Below, piece after piece: positions 35,565 through 45,080 of a DNA stretch of 45,437 nucleotides (positions are counted from its first letter, which is position 1; each line of letters begins with the position of its first letter). The DNA comes from an uncultured Bacteroidales bacterium (GTDB taxonomy: Bacteria; Bacteroidota; Bacteroidia; Bacteroidales; UBA11471), in NCBI GenBank assembly GCA_947589325.1, contig CANQAM010000017.1, forward strand, positions 1 through 45,437, given 5' to 3'. Position numbers and translations under genes: made by a program. The notes under the pieces are model-generated. The model did not search any database and was not told the DNA's origin. It saw nothing but the letters and a program-made list of their open reading frames with translations.

Positions 35565-35638
35565 GGCGGGGTAGCTCAGCTGGTTAGAGCGTCGGATTCA
35601 TAACCCGGAGGTCACGAGTTCAATTCTCGTCCCCGCTA
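35565..35638 (+). tRNA. tRNA-Met (CAT anticodon)
   Basis: Seven-base acceptor GGCGGGG (35565-35571) pairs with CCCCGCT (35631-35637), with G-T at the first pair and A as discriminator. The D-arm is GCTC...GAGC, the anticodon loop TTCATAA, and the T-arm carries GTTCAATTC. There is no encoded CCA. A CAT anticodon can also belong to initiator tRNA-fMet or tRNA-Ile2; the sequence resembles elongator tRNA-Met, but tRNA-Ile2 cannot be ruled out by eye. Confidence 0.93.
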
Positions 35639-35646
35639 CGATTTTT

Positions 35647-35682
35647 AAGGCTGTCTTCCGCAAAAGGAAAACAGCCTTTTTT
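35647..35682 (+). terminator. Terminator of the tRNA gene
   Basis: AAGGCTGT (35647-35654) pairs with ACAGCCTT (35671-35678), followed by TTTT; the loop can pair further through TTCC/GGAA. Confidence 0.85.
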
Positions 35683-35793
35683 GTGTAAGCCTATGAAGAT
35701 TTTGAATCGCTTGTAGAAAGGATTATAGCCCGTTTTTTTCTGTCGGTAAAAAATCCGATTTTTTTTCTTTTTCTTAAAATTTTCTCCAAAAAA

Positions 35794-35825
35794 TTTGTGA
35801 TATTCGAATAAATTTGAAAACTTTG
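35794..35825 (+). promoter_or_regulatory. Candidate promoter of the secreted 434-aa protein gene
   Basis: TTTG (35794-35797), 20 nt, AAACTTTG (35818-35825), one mismatch to the -7 consensus. An exact TAAATTTG at 35809-35816 lacks a matching -33 box. The ATG is at 35892. The rest of 35683-35891 is A+T-rich with nothing else seen. Confidence 0.5.
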
Positions 35826-35891
35826 CAGGCGCGAAGATAATGTAAAATTTTCGGATATACAATTTTATATACCAATTTAATAAGAAACAAC

Positions 35892-37196
35892 ATGAAAAAG
35901 ATTTTATTTTCCGTCGCCCTGCTTATGGGCGGCATGGCTGTCGTTTCGGCGCAGAGTATTACGCCGGTAATATCCGGAAGCCTTGAACTCATGCCGAAAA
36001 TCTATTCTTACGACGAAGCAAAATTTTATGCCAAAATTTATGCCGACGACGAACACGACCACGTGGTGTCATACTCCATTTTGGACGACGATTTCAAAGT
36101 CGTTCACGAAATTCCGGCTCCTACCGGCGGCAAGCTGGAAGTGTATAATTTGGTAGAATACCGCACACTGGTGATTACCCCAACCGATACTGCTGTTTAT
36201 GATGACTTATATAGTAAAGTATTGGACTATCTTTCCTATAATAAAGGTATCTCTGTGTCCGAAGATTATATACTGACCATCGATGATTGCAACAGTTATT
36301 TTGACAATAATGGGTTTGAAATAGATTCCACCTATACCGACAAAGTCGGTCGCACCTATTTTGTTTGGGGATACTATGCCTATTACGATTACAACATAAA
36401 TGAAAGGGTCTATACGAAATATCCGACAGAATATTATTGTTTGGAATACGGGAAACTGTATCGGGTAGGAATGGATTACGGCACCCGCTATACCGGTGAT
36501 TGGAAAGAACCCGAGAAATATGATGGGGAAAATGTTCGTGAAAAAATTCTGAAATTTGCCTTGTTGATAGATGTCGATGTAGATATTCCGGGAAGCGGCT
36601 ATGAGACGGATCTTGCTTTTACACAAACCCTATTCAATAACGATGAGAAATATGAACTTCTCGTCAATAAATATGTCATCAAAGCCGGAGAACCGTATGA
36701 ACGGGATCGAGACGGCGACGGAGAAATAGATCAGAAAGAGACATACTATCAGGCAGTATGCGATTCATGGGAAATCGTTTCCGAAGACGGTACGACGTTG
36801 TTCTCGCAGAAAGTGGAAGATGGATACGAGGGGTATAATTTCTATATTTATAGATTCAAGGACAATTTTTACTTATACGACCGCGAGCAACTCTACCGCA
36901 TCGACAAAGAGAGCAGTTCGTTGCAGGAAATCGCCATGCCTACCGGTATGAAGATGTTTCCCACTCTCGCCCGTCCTTCCGATGAAATCACCATCGAGTT
37001 CGAGCCGTCTGCCGACAATACCGTACGCACCCTCTCGGTAAGCGACGCTTCCGGCCGCACGGTGGAACAGCGTACTGTCGCACCCGATGCCTCCCGCATT
37101 ACCGTAAGCGCACGCCGCTTTCATGCTGGCACCTACATATTCACCCTCACCGAAAACGGCAAGCAGGTGGATAACGGCAAAATCATCGTCAAATAA
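35892..37196 (+). CDS. Secreted protein with EF-hand-like loop and type IX-type sorting tail
   Basis: 434 aa. Signal peptide MKKILFSVALLMGGMAVVSAQ. The central region (about 22-350) is rich in Tyr and Asp and matches no domain I know. At 272-283 the sequence DRDGDGEIDQKE fits a canonical 12-residue EF-hand calcium loop (D1, D3, D5, I8, E12). The last ~75 residues form a typical C-terminal sorting domain: TVRTLSVSDASGRTVEQ, then GTYIFTLTENGKQ and the terminal GKIIVK. It should leave the cell by type IX secretion and may be anchored at the surface. The middle of the gene is noticeably more A+T-rich than its ends. Function unknown. Confidence 0.85.
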   Translation: MKKILFSVALLMGGMAVVSAQSITPVISGSLELMPKIYSYDEAKFYAKIYADDEHDHVVSYSILDDDFKVVHEIPAPTGGKLEVYNLVEYRTLVITPTDTAVYDDLYSKVLDYLSYNKGISVSEDYILTIDDCNSYFDNNGFEIDSTYTDKVGRTYFVWGYYAYYDYNINERVYTKYPTEYYCLEYGKLYRVGMDYGTRYTGDWKEPEKYDGENVREKILKFALLIDVDVDIPGSGYETDLAFTQTLFNNDEKYELLVNKYVIKAGEPYERDRDGDGEIDQKETYYQAVCDSWEIVSEDGTTLFSQKVEDGYEGYNFYIYRFKDNFYLYDREQLYRIDKESSSLQEIAMPTGMKMFPTLARPSDEITIEFEPSADNTVRTLSVSDASGRTVEQRTVAPDASRITVSARRFHAGTYIFTLTENGKQVDNGKIIVK

Positions 37197-37238
37197 AAAG
37201 TATACGGGGATATTTCCTTAATCGATGCTTTTTTCAGA

Positions 37239-37272
37239 AGCCACCCGACCGTCGGTCGGGTGGCTGTTTTTT
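37239..37272 (+). terminator. Terminator of the secreted-protein gene
   Basis: AGCCACCCGACC (37239-37250) pairs perfectly with GGTCGGGTGGCT (37254-37265) over 12 bp with a GTC loop, then GTTTTTT. Confidence 0.9.
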
Positions 37273-37292
37273 AACAGCCTTGCATCATGCAA

Positions 37293-37322
37293 ACAGCCCC
37301 GAAAGATTCCTTTCGGGGCTGT
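37293..37322 (-). terminator. Terminator of proS
   Basis: ACAGCCCCGAAAG (37293-37305) pairs with CTTTCGGGGCTGT (37310-37322), 13 bp with a 4-nt loop, 24 nt past the proS stop; the T-run on the minus strand is short. Confidence 0.7.
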
Positions 37323-37345
37323 TCGTTTTTCGACAGAGCGTATCA

Positions 37346-38827
37346 TTAATATGCCCGGGCGAAAAGTACGCGGCGAGCCGACGGCTTGCCGGTTACCATG
37401 CATTTGCCCGGCGTGGTGTCGCCCTCCAACGGTATGCAGCGTATGGTGGCTTTGGTTTCGTCCTTGATGCGCTCTTCGGTTTCAGGCGTGCCGTCCCAGT
37501 GCGCCAAGATGAATCCGCCTTTTTCGATTTGCTCCTTGAACTCGTCGTAGGTATCGACTTTGAAAATGTTGGCGGCGCGGAAATCGAAGGCTTTTCGGTA
37601 GATGTTTTTCTGTATGTCGGCGAGCAGCTCCTTGACGTACTGTTCGATGTTGTCGCAGCTGCGGGTCTCTTTTTCGAGCGTATCGCGGCGCATCACCTCG
37701 ATAGTATTGTTTTCGAGGTCGCGGCCGCCCATGACCAGACGCACGGGAACGCCTTTCAGTTCGTAATCGGCGAATTTGAATCCCGGACGTTTGTTTTCGG
37801 CGTTGTCGTATTTCACCGATATGCCCAGCTCTTTAAGGCGGGCAACGATGCCGGCGGCTTTTTCATCGATTTTCGCCAACTGCTCGGCATTTTTATAGAT
37901 AGGCACGATGACGACCTGTATCGGCGCCAGTTTCGGCGGCAGCACAAGACCGTTGTCGTCGGAGTGCGACATGATGAGCGCACCCATCAGACGGGTCGAT
38001 ACGCCCCACGAGGTCGCCCATACGTATTCGGGCTGGTTGTCTTTATTGACGAACTGCACGTCGAAAGCCTTGGCGAAATTCTGTCCCAAGAAGTGCGACG
38101 TGCCCGACTGCAACGCCTTGCCGTCCTGCATCAGGGCTTCGATGGTGTAGGTCTCGACGGCGCCGGCAAAACGCTCGTTCGCCGACTTCACGCCCTTGAT
38201 TACCGGCATCGCCATGTAGTTTTCGGCAAAGTCGGCATACACGTTGAGCATCTTCACGGCTTCGGCTTCTGCCTCCTCGCGGGTGGCGTGGGCGGTATGC
38301 CCTTCCTGCCAGAGAAATTCGGCGGTGCGCAGAAAAAGACGGGTGCGCATTTCCCAACGCATGACGTTTGCCCACTGGTTGCAAAGTATGGGGAGGTCGC
38401 GGTACGACTGTATCCAGTTTTTATACGTGCTCCATATAATGGTTTCCGACGTGGGGCGGATAATCAACTCTTCTTCGAGGCGGGCGGCGGGATCGACCAC
38501 GACGCCGGAACCGTCGGAGGCGGTTTTCAGGCGGTAGTGGGTTACCACGGCGCACTCTTTGGCAAAACCTTCCACGTGTTCGGCTTCGCGGCTCAGAAAC
38601 GATTTCGGAATGAGCAGCGGGAAATAGGCATTGACGTGCCCCGTTTCCTTGAACATGTCGTCGAGCTGCCGCTGCATTTTTTCCCATATCGCGTATCCGT
38701 AAGGCTTTATCACCATGCAGCCGCGCACGGCGGACTGCTCCGCCAAATCGGCTTTCACCACCAAGTCGTTATACCACTGCGAATAGTTTTCGCTGCGTTT
38801 GGTCAGGTCTTTCAATTCTGTTGCCAT
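37346..38827 (-). CDS. proS: Prolyl-tRNA synthetase (archaeal/eukaryotic-like type)
   Basis: 493 aa. It charges tRNA-Pro. The length and motifs fit the type without the bacterial editing insertion: class II motif 2 region [54 protein letters not shown], motif 3-type [13 protein letters not shown], the anticodon-binding domain with [16 protein letters not shown], and a C-terminal zinc-like domain ending in ARAY. A -7 element TACCTTTG lies at 38861-38868. Confidence 0.95.
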   Translation of the reverse strand: MATELKDLTKRSENYSQWYNDLVVKADLAEQSAVRGCMVIKPYGYAIWEKMQRQLDDMFKETGHVNAYFPLLIPKSFLSREAEHVEGFAKECAVVTHYRLKTASDGSGVVVDPAARLEEELIIRPTSETIIWSTYKNWIQSYRDLPILCNQWANVMRWEMRTRLFLRTAEFLWQEGHTAHATREEAEAEAVKMLNVYADFAENYMAMPVIKGVKSANERFAGAVETYTIEALMQDGKALQSGTSHFLGQNFAKAFDVQFVNKDNQPEYVWATSWGVSTRLMGALIMSHSDDNGLVLPPKLAPIQVVIVPIYKNAEQLAKIDEKAAGIVARLKELGISVKYDNAENKRPGFKFADYELKGVPVRLVMGGRDLENNTIEVMRRDTLEKETRSCDNIEQYVKELLADIQKNIYRKAFDFRAANIFKVDTYDEFKEQIEKGGFILAHWDGTPETEERIKDETKATIRCIPLEGDTTPGKCMVTGKPSARRVLFARAY

Positions 38828-38860
38828 ATCGTTTTTATATTTTCATCTTCATTCGGCGTG

Positions 38861-38868
38861 CAAAGGTA
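38861..38868 (-). promoter_or_regulatory. Promoter -7 element of proS
   Basis: TACCTTTG on the minus strand matches TAnnTTTG, 34 nt before the proS ATG; no clear -33 box at the right distance. Confidence 0.55.
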
Positions 38869-38918
38869 CAAAAAGATGCGCCAAGATTTTTCCGAACGGG
38901 AAATTATTTTTCGCGGTA

Positions 38919-39527
38919 TTACCGGCGGCGTGCCGCATGGCGTACCAAAGCGTCGGAGGGAATGAAATAGATTTCGGTGCGGCGGTTGGTTTCGCGCCCG
39001 CGATAGGTGTCGTTTCGGGCAAGCGGCTCGCCGGCTCCCCGACCCAATGCGGCGACTTCCATACCGGCGGCAGCAAAAAAGGCGGCAGCCGACTCGGCGC
39101 GCCGGTCGGAAAGCTGCTGCAAGTAGTCGGACGAACCTGTGTCGTCGGTATGCACCGCCACGACGATGCGGCAGTCGGTCGCAACCGGAGGCAGAAGTTT
39201 TTTCAGCAAGATTTTGCCGGCATCGCTTACCGCCGTGTCGCCGCCGGCGAAAAGACGGGCGGACGGCACGATGACGCAGGCTATCACGCTGTCGCGCACG
39301 GCAACGACTTCGCCCGCGCAGAGCGATGTTAGCCGCTCGATTTCCTGCTGCATACGCGCCCGCACGGCGGGTTTGGTCTTGGGGGTAAGCGTGAGCTGCG
39401 CTATATATCCGTTTATCGCCGACGCCGGCGGAGCGGCGAAAGGCACATTCGTTTTCTGCCCCTGCGCCGTCATCGGCAGGAGGCAGAGCAAAAGGGTAAG
39501 AACCGGATAAAAGAACAGGCGGCGCAT
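38919..39527 (-). CDS. Exported OmpA-like domain protein
   Basis: 202 aa. Signal peptide MRRLFFYPVLTLLLCLLPMTAQ, a short linker region, then an OmpA-like peptidoglycan-binding domain over roughly 90-190: VAVHTDDTGSSDYLQQLSDR, RAESAAAFFAAAGMEVAALGRG and the terminal arginine-bearing TNRRTEIYF. It should be periplasmic and tether to the wall. It starts 6 bp after the preceding small gene's stop, so the two are one operon. Confidence 0.85.
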   Translation of the reverse strand: MRRLFFYPVLTLLLCLLPMTAQGQKTNVPFAAPPASAINGYIAQLTLTPKTKPAVRARMQQEIERLTSLCAGEVVAVRDSVIACVIVPSARLFAGGDTAVSDAGKILLKKLLPPVATDCRIVVAVHTDDTGSSDYLQQLSDRRAESAAAFFAAAGMEVAALGRGAGEPLARNDTYRGRETNRRTEIYFIPSDALVRHAARRR

Positions 39528-39533
39528 CGGTTG

Positions 39534-39854
39534 TCAGTTTTCAAAAATTCCAAGCGATTCGCAATAATCCAATTCGCCCTGCACGACGGTGGCAATATCG
39601 TCGTCGGAGAGCGTGTATATCGCCTCCTTTCGGGCTTGCGCAGCCACATACTCCGTGAGTTCGTCATCGACGATGTCCACCTCTTGTTCGGTGTTTTCGT
39701 CGAGCAATCCGCGCGACTCGTAATAGTCGTACACCAAGTCGATGATATAGTTTATCTCGTCGTCGGTAAGGGCGAGCGACGGATTTTTCCTGCGGATAAA
39801 GGCTACCGACGCATCTTCGTCGTATTCAAACAAATCGTCTTTTTTCGGGGACAT
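39534..39854 (-). CDS. Small acidic hypothetical protein, 106 aa
   Basis: No family recognised. The product is soluble, acidic and mostly helical: LTDDEINYIIDLVYDYYESR and LSDDDIATVVQGELDYCESL are two similar helical units, suggesting an internal duplication (TDDEI...YDYYESRGLL and SDDDI...LDYCESLGIF). This looks like a conserved Bacteroidota protein of unknown role. It is coupled to the OmpA-like gene. Confidence 0.75.
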   Translation of the reverse strand: MSPKKDDLFEYDEDASVAFIRRKNPSLALTDDEINYIIDLVYDYYESRGLLDENTEQEVDIVDDELTEYVAAQARKEAIYTLSDDDIATVVQGELDYCESLGIFEN

Positions 39855-39958
39855 AGTCGTAGAGTTTATTTCCGACGGTAAAGATACGCAAGTCGCACGG
39901 CATATACAAACGGTGCGGAAACTTTTTTATTCGAGAAGCGTGCCGGCGGGCGGAAAAA

Positions 39959-40885
39959 TCACGCGGCACTTCGCTCGCTGTCGAGTTGGGCGCGCGACTT
40001 GCTCTGCGTAACGAAATAGACGCCGGCAAAGATAAGCAGCACCGCCATACCGCTTTTCACGCCGAAGACACTCAACCCCATCGCCACCGAAACGACGGTC
40101 GCCACGACGGGCTGGGCATAGTTGTACATACTGATGATGGTGGGTCGCAGCAGGTGCTGCCCTGTCGTCATAAAGAGATACGAGAGGAACGTGGCTCCGA
40201 ACACGATGTAGAGAACACGCCACCAAAGCGAGAAAGGCATGGCGAGGTAATCGACCGCCACGATGTCGCGCGCCGAAACGGGCAGGAAGAAAATCGAGGC
40301 GAAAAGAAAAAGCCACTTGCTCACGGTTACGGGCGAGTAGCGCGATATAAGTCCTTTGAACAACGTGAGATAGATGCAAAAACTTACCTGTGCCAAGAAA
40401 CAGAGCAGGTTGCCCAGCGTGCTGCTGCCATTGCCGCCGGAGGCGTGGGCGGCATTACCCGCGATGAGTATCAGCGCGCCCGATATGCCGAGTGCGATGC
40501 CGATGACTTTTTTCCACGTAATCGGTTCGCGCAGGAACAGGGCAGCCAGTATCATGGTGATGATGGGCGGCGTGGAGGTGATAATGGAGGCATCGATGGG
40601 CGACGTGAGCGAAAGTCCGTAAATGAACATGCCCTGATTGAATGTGATGCCCAAAAGCGCCGCGAAGATGAAGCGAATCTTGTCGCGACGGGGCACATGT
40701 TCGTGCGGGAGGAAAAGCGACAATATCCAAAAGGCGCCGCACGCCCCGAGCATACGGTATGCGGTAACGGCGTTTGCCGAAAGCGAGAGCAGCGCCTCTT
40801 TGCCTATCGGCGCATTCAGCCCCCAAATGATGTTGGCGGCAAGCAGGGCAACGTGCCCTTTCCACGAATGGTCCCCGTTTTTCAT
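39959..40885 (-). CDS. EamA/DMT family membrane transporter
   Basis: 308 aa with ten predicted membrane helices in two EamA halves. The first half begins GHVALLAANIIWGLNAPIGK, with YGLSLTSPIDASIITSTPP and FLREPITWKKVIGIALGISG; the second repeats the pattern with TFLSYLFMTTGQHLLRPT and SMYNYAQPVVATVVSVAMGL. Members export amino acids or metabolites or exchange drugs; the substrate is not predictable. A promoter lies at 40909-40938. Confidence 0.9.
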   Translation of the reverse strand: MKNGDHSWKGHVALLAANIIWGLNAPIGKEALLSLSANAVTAYRMLGACGAFWILSLFLPHEHVPRRDKIRFIFAALLGITFNQGMFIYGLSLTSPIDASIITSTPPIITMILAALFLREPITWKKVIGIALGISGALILIAGNAAHASGGNGSSTLGNLLCFLAQVSFCIYLTLFKGLISRYSPVTVSKWLFLFASIFFLPVSARDIVAVDYLAMPFSLWWRVLYIVFGATFLSYLFMTTGQHLLRPTIISMYNYAQPVVATVVSVAMGLSVFGVKSGMAVLLIFAGVYFVTQSKSRAQLDSERSAA

Positions 40886-40908
40886 TAATCCCTTATCAAA
40901 AACCGGTG

Positions 40909-40938
40909 CAAAGATAGTGCAAACCTGCGGAATGCAAA
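40909..40938 (-). promoter_or_regulatory. Promoter of the EamA transporter gene
   Basis: On the minus strand TTTG (40938-40935), 18 nt, TATCTTTG (40916-40909), 24 nt before the ATG. Confidence 0.7.
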
Positions 40939-41025
40939 AAGTTTTTTTTGTTCTTTATTTCGGTTTCAAATTTTTATAGCCCTAACATTGCTATCCGAAA
41001 TTCGATGCCTATGCCATAAAACAGA

Positions 41026-41058
41026 GCAGGGTACACCCGTATGGAGTGTACCCTGCTT
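41026..41058 (-). terminator. Terminator of clpB
   Basis: AGCAGGGTACAC (41026-41037) pairs perfectly with GTGTACCCTGCT (41047-41058), 12 bp with a 9-nt loop, 38 nt past the clpB stop, followed on the minus strand by CTGTTTTAT. Confidence 0.75.
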
Positions 41059-41095
41059 TCCTATATTTGCCTGAAACTTGTGACACGGTAGAGTT

Positions 41096-43684
41096 TCAGT
41101 TGCGGAATACCAGTCCGGTAGCATCGGCGTCGATGACGATAGGCCGGCTCTTATCGACCTTCTGTGCCAGCAAATCTTTCGACAGTTGGTTGAGTACATA
41201 GCGGTGAATAACCCGTTTGACAGGGCGCGCACCGAACTGCGGGTCGTAGCCTTCGCGGGCGATGAAGTCGAGCGCCGCCGGCGAAACGTCGAGTTTCACG
41301 TCGTTCGCCTCCAACATCTTGGCGATGCCGCGAAGCTGCATCGAAACGATTTCGCGGATTTCGTCCTTGTCGAGCGGCGTAAACATAATCGTCTCGTCGA
41401 TACGGTTGAGGAACTCGGGGCGTATGCTCTGTTTGAGCAACTCCAAGACCTGCGTTTTCGTCCGTTCGATAATCTCCTCTTTGTTCGCGGCGTTAATATG
41501 TTCGAAGTTTTCGCGTATGAGCTGCGAACCCATGTTGGAGGTCATGATGATAATCGTATTTTTGAAGTTCACCAACCGCCCTTTGTTGTCGGTAAGCCGT
41601 CCGTCGTCAAGCACTTGCAGCAGGATATTGAAGATGTCGGGGTGCGCTTTTTCGATTTCATCGAACAACACGACGGAATAGGGCTTGCGGCGTATGGCTT
41701 CGGTGAGCTGTCCGCCCTCCTCGTAGCCGACGTATCCGGGAGGCGACCCGATGAGGCGGGTTACGCTGAACTTGTCCTGATACTCGCTCATGTCGATGCG
41801 GGTCATCATATTCTCGTCGTCGAACAGATATTCCGCCAAGGCTTTCGCCAGTTCGGTCTTTCCGACACCGGTCGTTCCCAAGAAGATGAACGAACCGATA
41901 GGACGGCGCGGGTCGCTCAGTCCGGCGCGGCTGCGGCGTACGGCGTCGGCAACGGCGCGTATGGCTTCGTCCTGTCCCACGACCCGACGGTGCAGTTCTT
42001 CTTCGAGGTGCAGCAGTTTTTCTTTTTCGCTCTGCATCATCTTCTTTACGGGGATTCCCGTCCAACGCGACACGACGTCGGCAATGTCGTCGGCATCGAC
42101 TTCCTCCTTTATCAAGGCGCTGCCGCCCTGATGTTGGCGCAGCTGTTCCTGCACCGCTTTTATTTCGTCTTCTTTGGCGCGGATTTTACCGTAGCGTATT
42201 TCCGCTACTTTTTCGTAGTTGCCTTCGCGCTCGGCGCGGTCGGCTTCGAAGCGCAGATTTTCGATGTCGATTTTGTTCTGCTGTATCTTTTCGTGCAGCT
42301 CTTTCTCGGCTTTCCACTGCGCTTTGTAACGGCTCTCCTCCTCTTTGAGGTCGGCTATTTCTTTTCCCAACGATTCGATTTTCGCCGTATCGTTTTCGCG
42401 TTTGATGGCTTCGCGTTCGATTTCCAACTGCTTGATGCGGCGGGATATTTCGTCGAGCTCCTGCGGCACCGAATCGACTTCGAGGCGCAGTTTGGCGGCG
42501 GCTTCGTCCATCAGGTCTATCGCCTTGTCGGGCAGGAAACGGTCGGTGATGTACCGTTCCGACAGGCGCACGGCGGCGATGATGGCGTCGTCTTTGATAC
42601 GCACCTTGTGGTGATTTTCGTAGCGCTCTTTCAATCCGCGCAGTATGGAAATGGTGCTCAACTCGTCCGGCTCATCGACCATGACGATTTGGAACCGCCG
42701 CTCGAGCGCCTTGTCTTTCTCGAAATACTTCTGGTACTCGTCGAGCGTGGTGGCGCCGATAGCGCGCAGCTCGCCCCGTGCCAGTGCCGGTTTCAGAATG
42801 TTGGCGGCGTCCATGGCGCCCTCGCCCTTGCCGGCACCCACCAAAGTGTGTATTTCGTCGATGAACAAAATGATTTCGCCGTCGGCTTTTATCACTTCAT
42901 TGACAACGGCTTTGAGCCGCTCTTCGAACTCGCCTTTGTATTTTGCGCCGGCAATCAGCGCCCCCATGTCGAGCGAAAAAATCTGTTTCGATTTCAGATT
43001 TTCGGGCACGTCTCCCCGCACGATACGGTGCGCCAGACCTTCGGCGATAGCCGTTTTTCCGGTACCGGGTTCGCCGATGAGTATGGGGTTGTTCTTGGTG
43101 CGGCGGCTCAATATCTGCAAGACGCGGCGTATCTCCTCGTCGCGACCGATGACGGGGTCGAGCTTGCCCGAGCGGGCGCGCTCGTTCAGGTTGATGGCAT
43201 ACTTGCTCAGCGAGTCGTAGGTGTCTTCGGCAGACGCCTCTTTCACGCTCTGCCCCTTGCGCAGCTCCGCAATGGCGGCGCCCAACTCTTTTTCGGATAT
43301 GCCGGCGTCCTGCATCAACACCGATGCGCGGCACTTTGTCTGCAATATCGCCATGACGACGGCTTCGAGCGGTACAAAGCGGTCGCCCAATCCCGACGAA
43401 TAATCGACGGCTTTCTGCAACGCCTTTTCGCTGTCCTGACTGAGATAAGGCTCGCCGCCGCTCACACGCGGCAGCGACGCGATGTCGCGATCGAGCGCCG
43501 ATTTCAGCATCGCCACGTTTACCCCCGACTTTTGGAACAGGTAGGAAACAACGCTCTCGCCCGCCTCCATGGCACCCCGCAGCAGATGCGACGGCTCGAT
43601 GGCTTGCTGGCTCTGCCCGCGCGCCAACTCCACCGCTTTCTGCACGGCTTCTTGCGACTTGATGGTGAAATTGTTGAAGTTCAT
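41096..43684 (-). CDS. clpB: ATP-dependent chaperone ClpB
   Basis: 862 aa, full length. ClpB is a hexameric AAA+ disaggregase that works with DnaK on heat-damaged proteins. Order of domains: N domain (1-150), NBD1 with Walker [10 protein letters not shown] and Walker [15 protein letters not shown], the coiled-coil M domain (about 400-530, [19 protein letters not shown]), NBD2 with [14 protein letters not shown] and [13 protein letters not shown], and the sensor/arginine region [19 protein letters not shown]. The start is supported by an AAAGGAG 8 nt upstream, rare in this phylum. I saw no CIRCE-like element in the 43685-43740 region. Confidence 0.97.
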   Translation of the reverse strand: MNFNNFTIKSQEAVQKAVELARGQSQQAIEPSHLLRGAMEAGESVVSYLFQKSGVNVAMLKSALDRDIASLPRVSGGEPYLSQDSEKALQKAVDYSSGLGDRFVPLEAVVMAILQTKCRASVLMQDAGISEKELGAAIAELRKGQSVKEASAEDTYDSLSKYAINLNERARSGKLDPVIGRDEEIRRVLQILSRRTKNNPILIGEPGTGKTAIAEGLAHRIVRGDVPENLKSKQIFSLDMGALIAGAKYKGEFEERLKAVVNEVIKADGEIILFIDEIHTLVGAGKGEGAMDAANILKPALARGELRAIGATTLDEYQKYFEKDKALERRFQIVMVDEPDELSTISILRGLKERYENHHKVRIKDDAIIAAVRLSERYITDRFLPDKAIDLMDEAAAKLRLEVDSVPQELDEISRRIKQLEIEREAIKRENDTAKIESLGKEIADLKEEESRYKAQWKAEKELHEKIQQNKIDIENLRFEADRAEREGNYEKVAEIRYGKIRAKEDEIKAVQEQLRQHQGGSALIKEEVDADDIADVVSRWTGIPVKKMMQSEKEKLLHLEEELHRRVVGQDEAIRAVADAVRRSRAGLSDPRRPIGSFIFLGTTGVGKTELAKALAEYLFDDENMMTRIDMSEYQDKFSVTRLIGSPPGYVGYEEGGQLTEAIRRKPYSVVLFDEIEKAHPDIFNILLQVLDDGRLTDNKGRLVNFKNTIIIMTSNMGSQLIRENFEHINAANKEEIIERTKTQVLELLKQSIRPEFLNRIDETIMFTPLDKDEIREIVSMQLRGIAKMLEANDVKLDVSPAALDFIAREGYDPQFGARPVKRVIHRYVLNQLSKDLLAQKVDKSRPIVIDADATGLVFRN

Positions 43685-43692
43685 ATATCGTT

Positions 43693-43699
43693 CTCCTTT
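43693..43699 (-). promoter_or_regulatory. Strong Shine-Dalgarno of clpB
   Basis: AAAGGAG on the minus strand lies 8 nt before the ATG, a canonical site in a genome that mostly lacks them; it may give high translation on heat shock. Confidence 0.6.
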
Positions 43700-43942
43700 C
43701 TTTTTTCAACTTAATTTTGCTTTTCTATCCGCAAAGAAAATGCCATGTCGAAAATGCGACAATTCGTCTGTTTATCAATCGATTAATATGACAAAACGAC
43801 ACTGCCGGAAAACCACCGGAATGTTAATCGGCACAAAAACTTCCGATTAGGCATCGGGGCGGGCACTGCCATTTTGTCCGATTGCCCGACGCAATGACGT
43901 GGCGATGCGAAAAAAACAAGGCCGATGCACTTTCTTCAAACG

Positions 43943-44030
43943 ATTCGGGACACAATGCGAGTATAATCGGGACTTATAGCGTTGCTGTTGTCCCGTATTT
44001 CAAGATAAAATCGCTATATTTGTCCCGAAT
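43943..44030 (+). promoter_or_regulatory. Repeated TGTCCCG boxes and promoter before the Fic gene
   Basis: Four copies: CGGGACA at 43946-43952, CGGGACT at 43968-43974, TGTCCCG at 43989-43995 and at 44021-44027. The outer pair extends to a 10-bp inverted match, ATTCGGGACA (43943-43952) and TGTCCCGAAT (44021-44030). The last copy overlaps the -7 element TATATTTG (44015-44022). This arrangement looks like an operator, perhaps bound by the winged-helix N-terminus of the Fic protein itself. The rest of 43700-43942 shows nothing convincing. Confidence 0.5.
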
Positions 44031-44045
44031 AAAAATTTTTAGTGT

Positions 44046-45080
44046 ATGACTACACAAGTAGAGATATTGCAATTTCTGCATTTCAACCCGTTATCGAGCA
44101 GGGTTGAAATTGCTGCTGCTTTGAGTGATACCCCCAACGAAAGGACACTTAAGCGTATGATTGCTGATGCCGTACAACGTGGAGATGTAGTCGTAGCCGG
44201 TAAAGGCAAGGCTACTCGCTATTCGCTTTCGGCGCAAGCACAGTTGATGATGCCGCTCGACATCGATACCTATTTTCTCAAAGACATCGACGAGCGCAAG
44301 GTGCAGGAGTCATTCAATTTCGACCTCGTGTGCGATATCCTGCCGAGAGTCGTACTCTTTACCGATGATGAATTGCAGCGTCTCGATGCGGCACACCGGA
44401 AGTTCATCGCCAATATGCAGACCCTTTCGGCGGTGGAGTATCGCAAAGAGATGGAGCGGTTGGGTGTCGACCTGTCGTGGAAATCTTCGCAGATCGAGGG
44501 CAATACCTACTCTTTGCTCGAAACCGAGCGGCTCTTGCGTGAGAAACAGACCGCTTCGGGCAAGACTAAGGACGAAGCCGTTATGCTGCTCAACCATAAA
44601 GAGGCTCTCGACTTCGTGCTTGAAAACCCGGACTACCTGAAAAAGATAACCGTAAGGCGCATCGAGGATATACACGCCATATTGACCAAAGAGCTGGGCA
44701 TCGGCGGTGGCATCAGGACTCGTCGCGTGGGTATAACCGGCACGAATTATCGTCCTCTCGACAACGAATTTCAGATTAGGGAGGCATTGGAAGATAGCTG
44801 TGCGCTTATAAACGGCAAAGAGAACGTATTTGAAAAGGCGCTGCTTACGATTGTATTATTATCATATATTCAACCGTTTGCCGACGGCAATAAGCGCACG
44901 GCACGAATTGCGGGCAATGCGATACTGTTGGCGTGGGGGTACTGTCCGTTGTCGTTTCGTACGGTCGATTCGGTGGATTACAAGAAAGCCATGCTGCTGT
45001 TTTACGAGCAGAACAATATTGCCGCTTTCAAGCAGATATTTATCGAGCAGTACGAATTTGCAACAAGGAACTATTTTTAG
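44046..45080 (+). CDS. Fic-family protein with winged-helix N-terminus and substituted catalytic His
   Basis: 344 aa. Residues 1-65 resemble a winged helix (VEIAAALSDTPNERTLKRMI, GKGKATRYSL). The Fic domain is at about 100-330. An inhibitory motif of the class II type, SSQIEGN (S147, E151, G152), precedes the core, and the active-site loop is IQPFADGNKRTAR (Q276 to R287). Fic enzymes usually have HPFxDGNGR and transfer AMP or other groups to hydroxyls; here the catalytic His is Gln (CAA at 44871, one base from CAT or CAC) and the second Gly is Lys, as in Doc-type loops. It may be inactive as a transferase or act only as a regulator. No toxin-antitoxin partner is clearly adjacent. Confidence 0.9.
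   Translation: MTTQVEILQFLHFNPLSSRVEIAAALSDTPNERTLKRMIADAVQRGDVVVAGKGKATRYSLSAQAQLMMPLDIDTYFLKDIDERKVQESFNFDLVCDILPRVVLFTDDELQRLDAAHRKFIANMQTLSAVEYRKEMERLGVDLSWKSSQIEGNTYSLLETERLLREKQTASGKTKDEAVMLLNHKEALDFVLENPDYLKKITVRRIEDIHAILTKELGIGGGIRTRRVGITGTNYRPLDNEFQIREALEDSCALINGKENVFEKALLTIVLLSYIQPFADGNKRTARIAGNAILLAWGYCPLSFRTVDSVDYKKAMLLFYEQNNIAAFKQIFIEQYEFATRNYF

Noticed and set aside
41186-43714. 842-codon plus-strand frame antisense to clpB
   Set aside because: ClpB motifs on the other strand are complete; the antisense translation is Phe/Val-rich with no domain.
43685-43740. CIRCE or other heat-shock operator before clpB
   Set aside because: No TTAGCACTC-type inverted repeat is present in the clpB upstream region.
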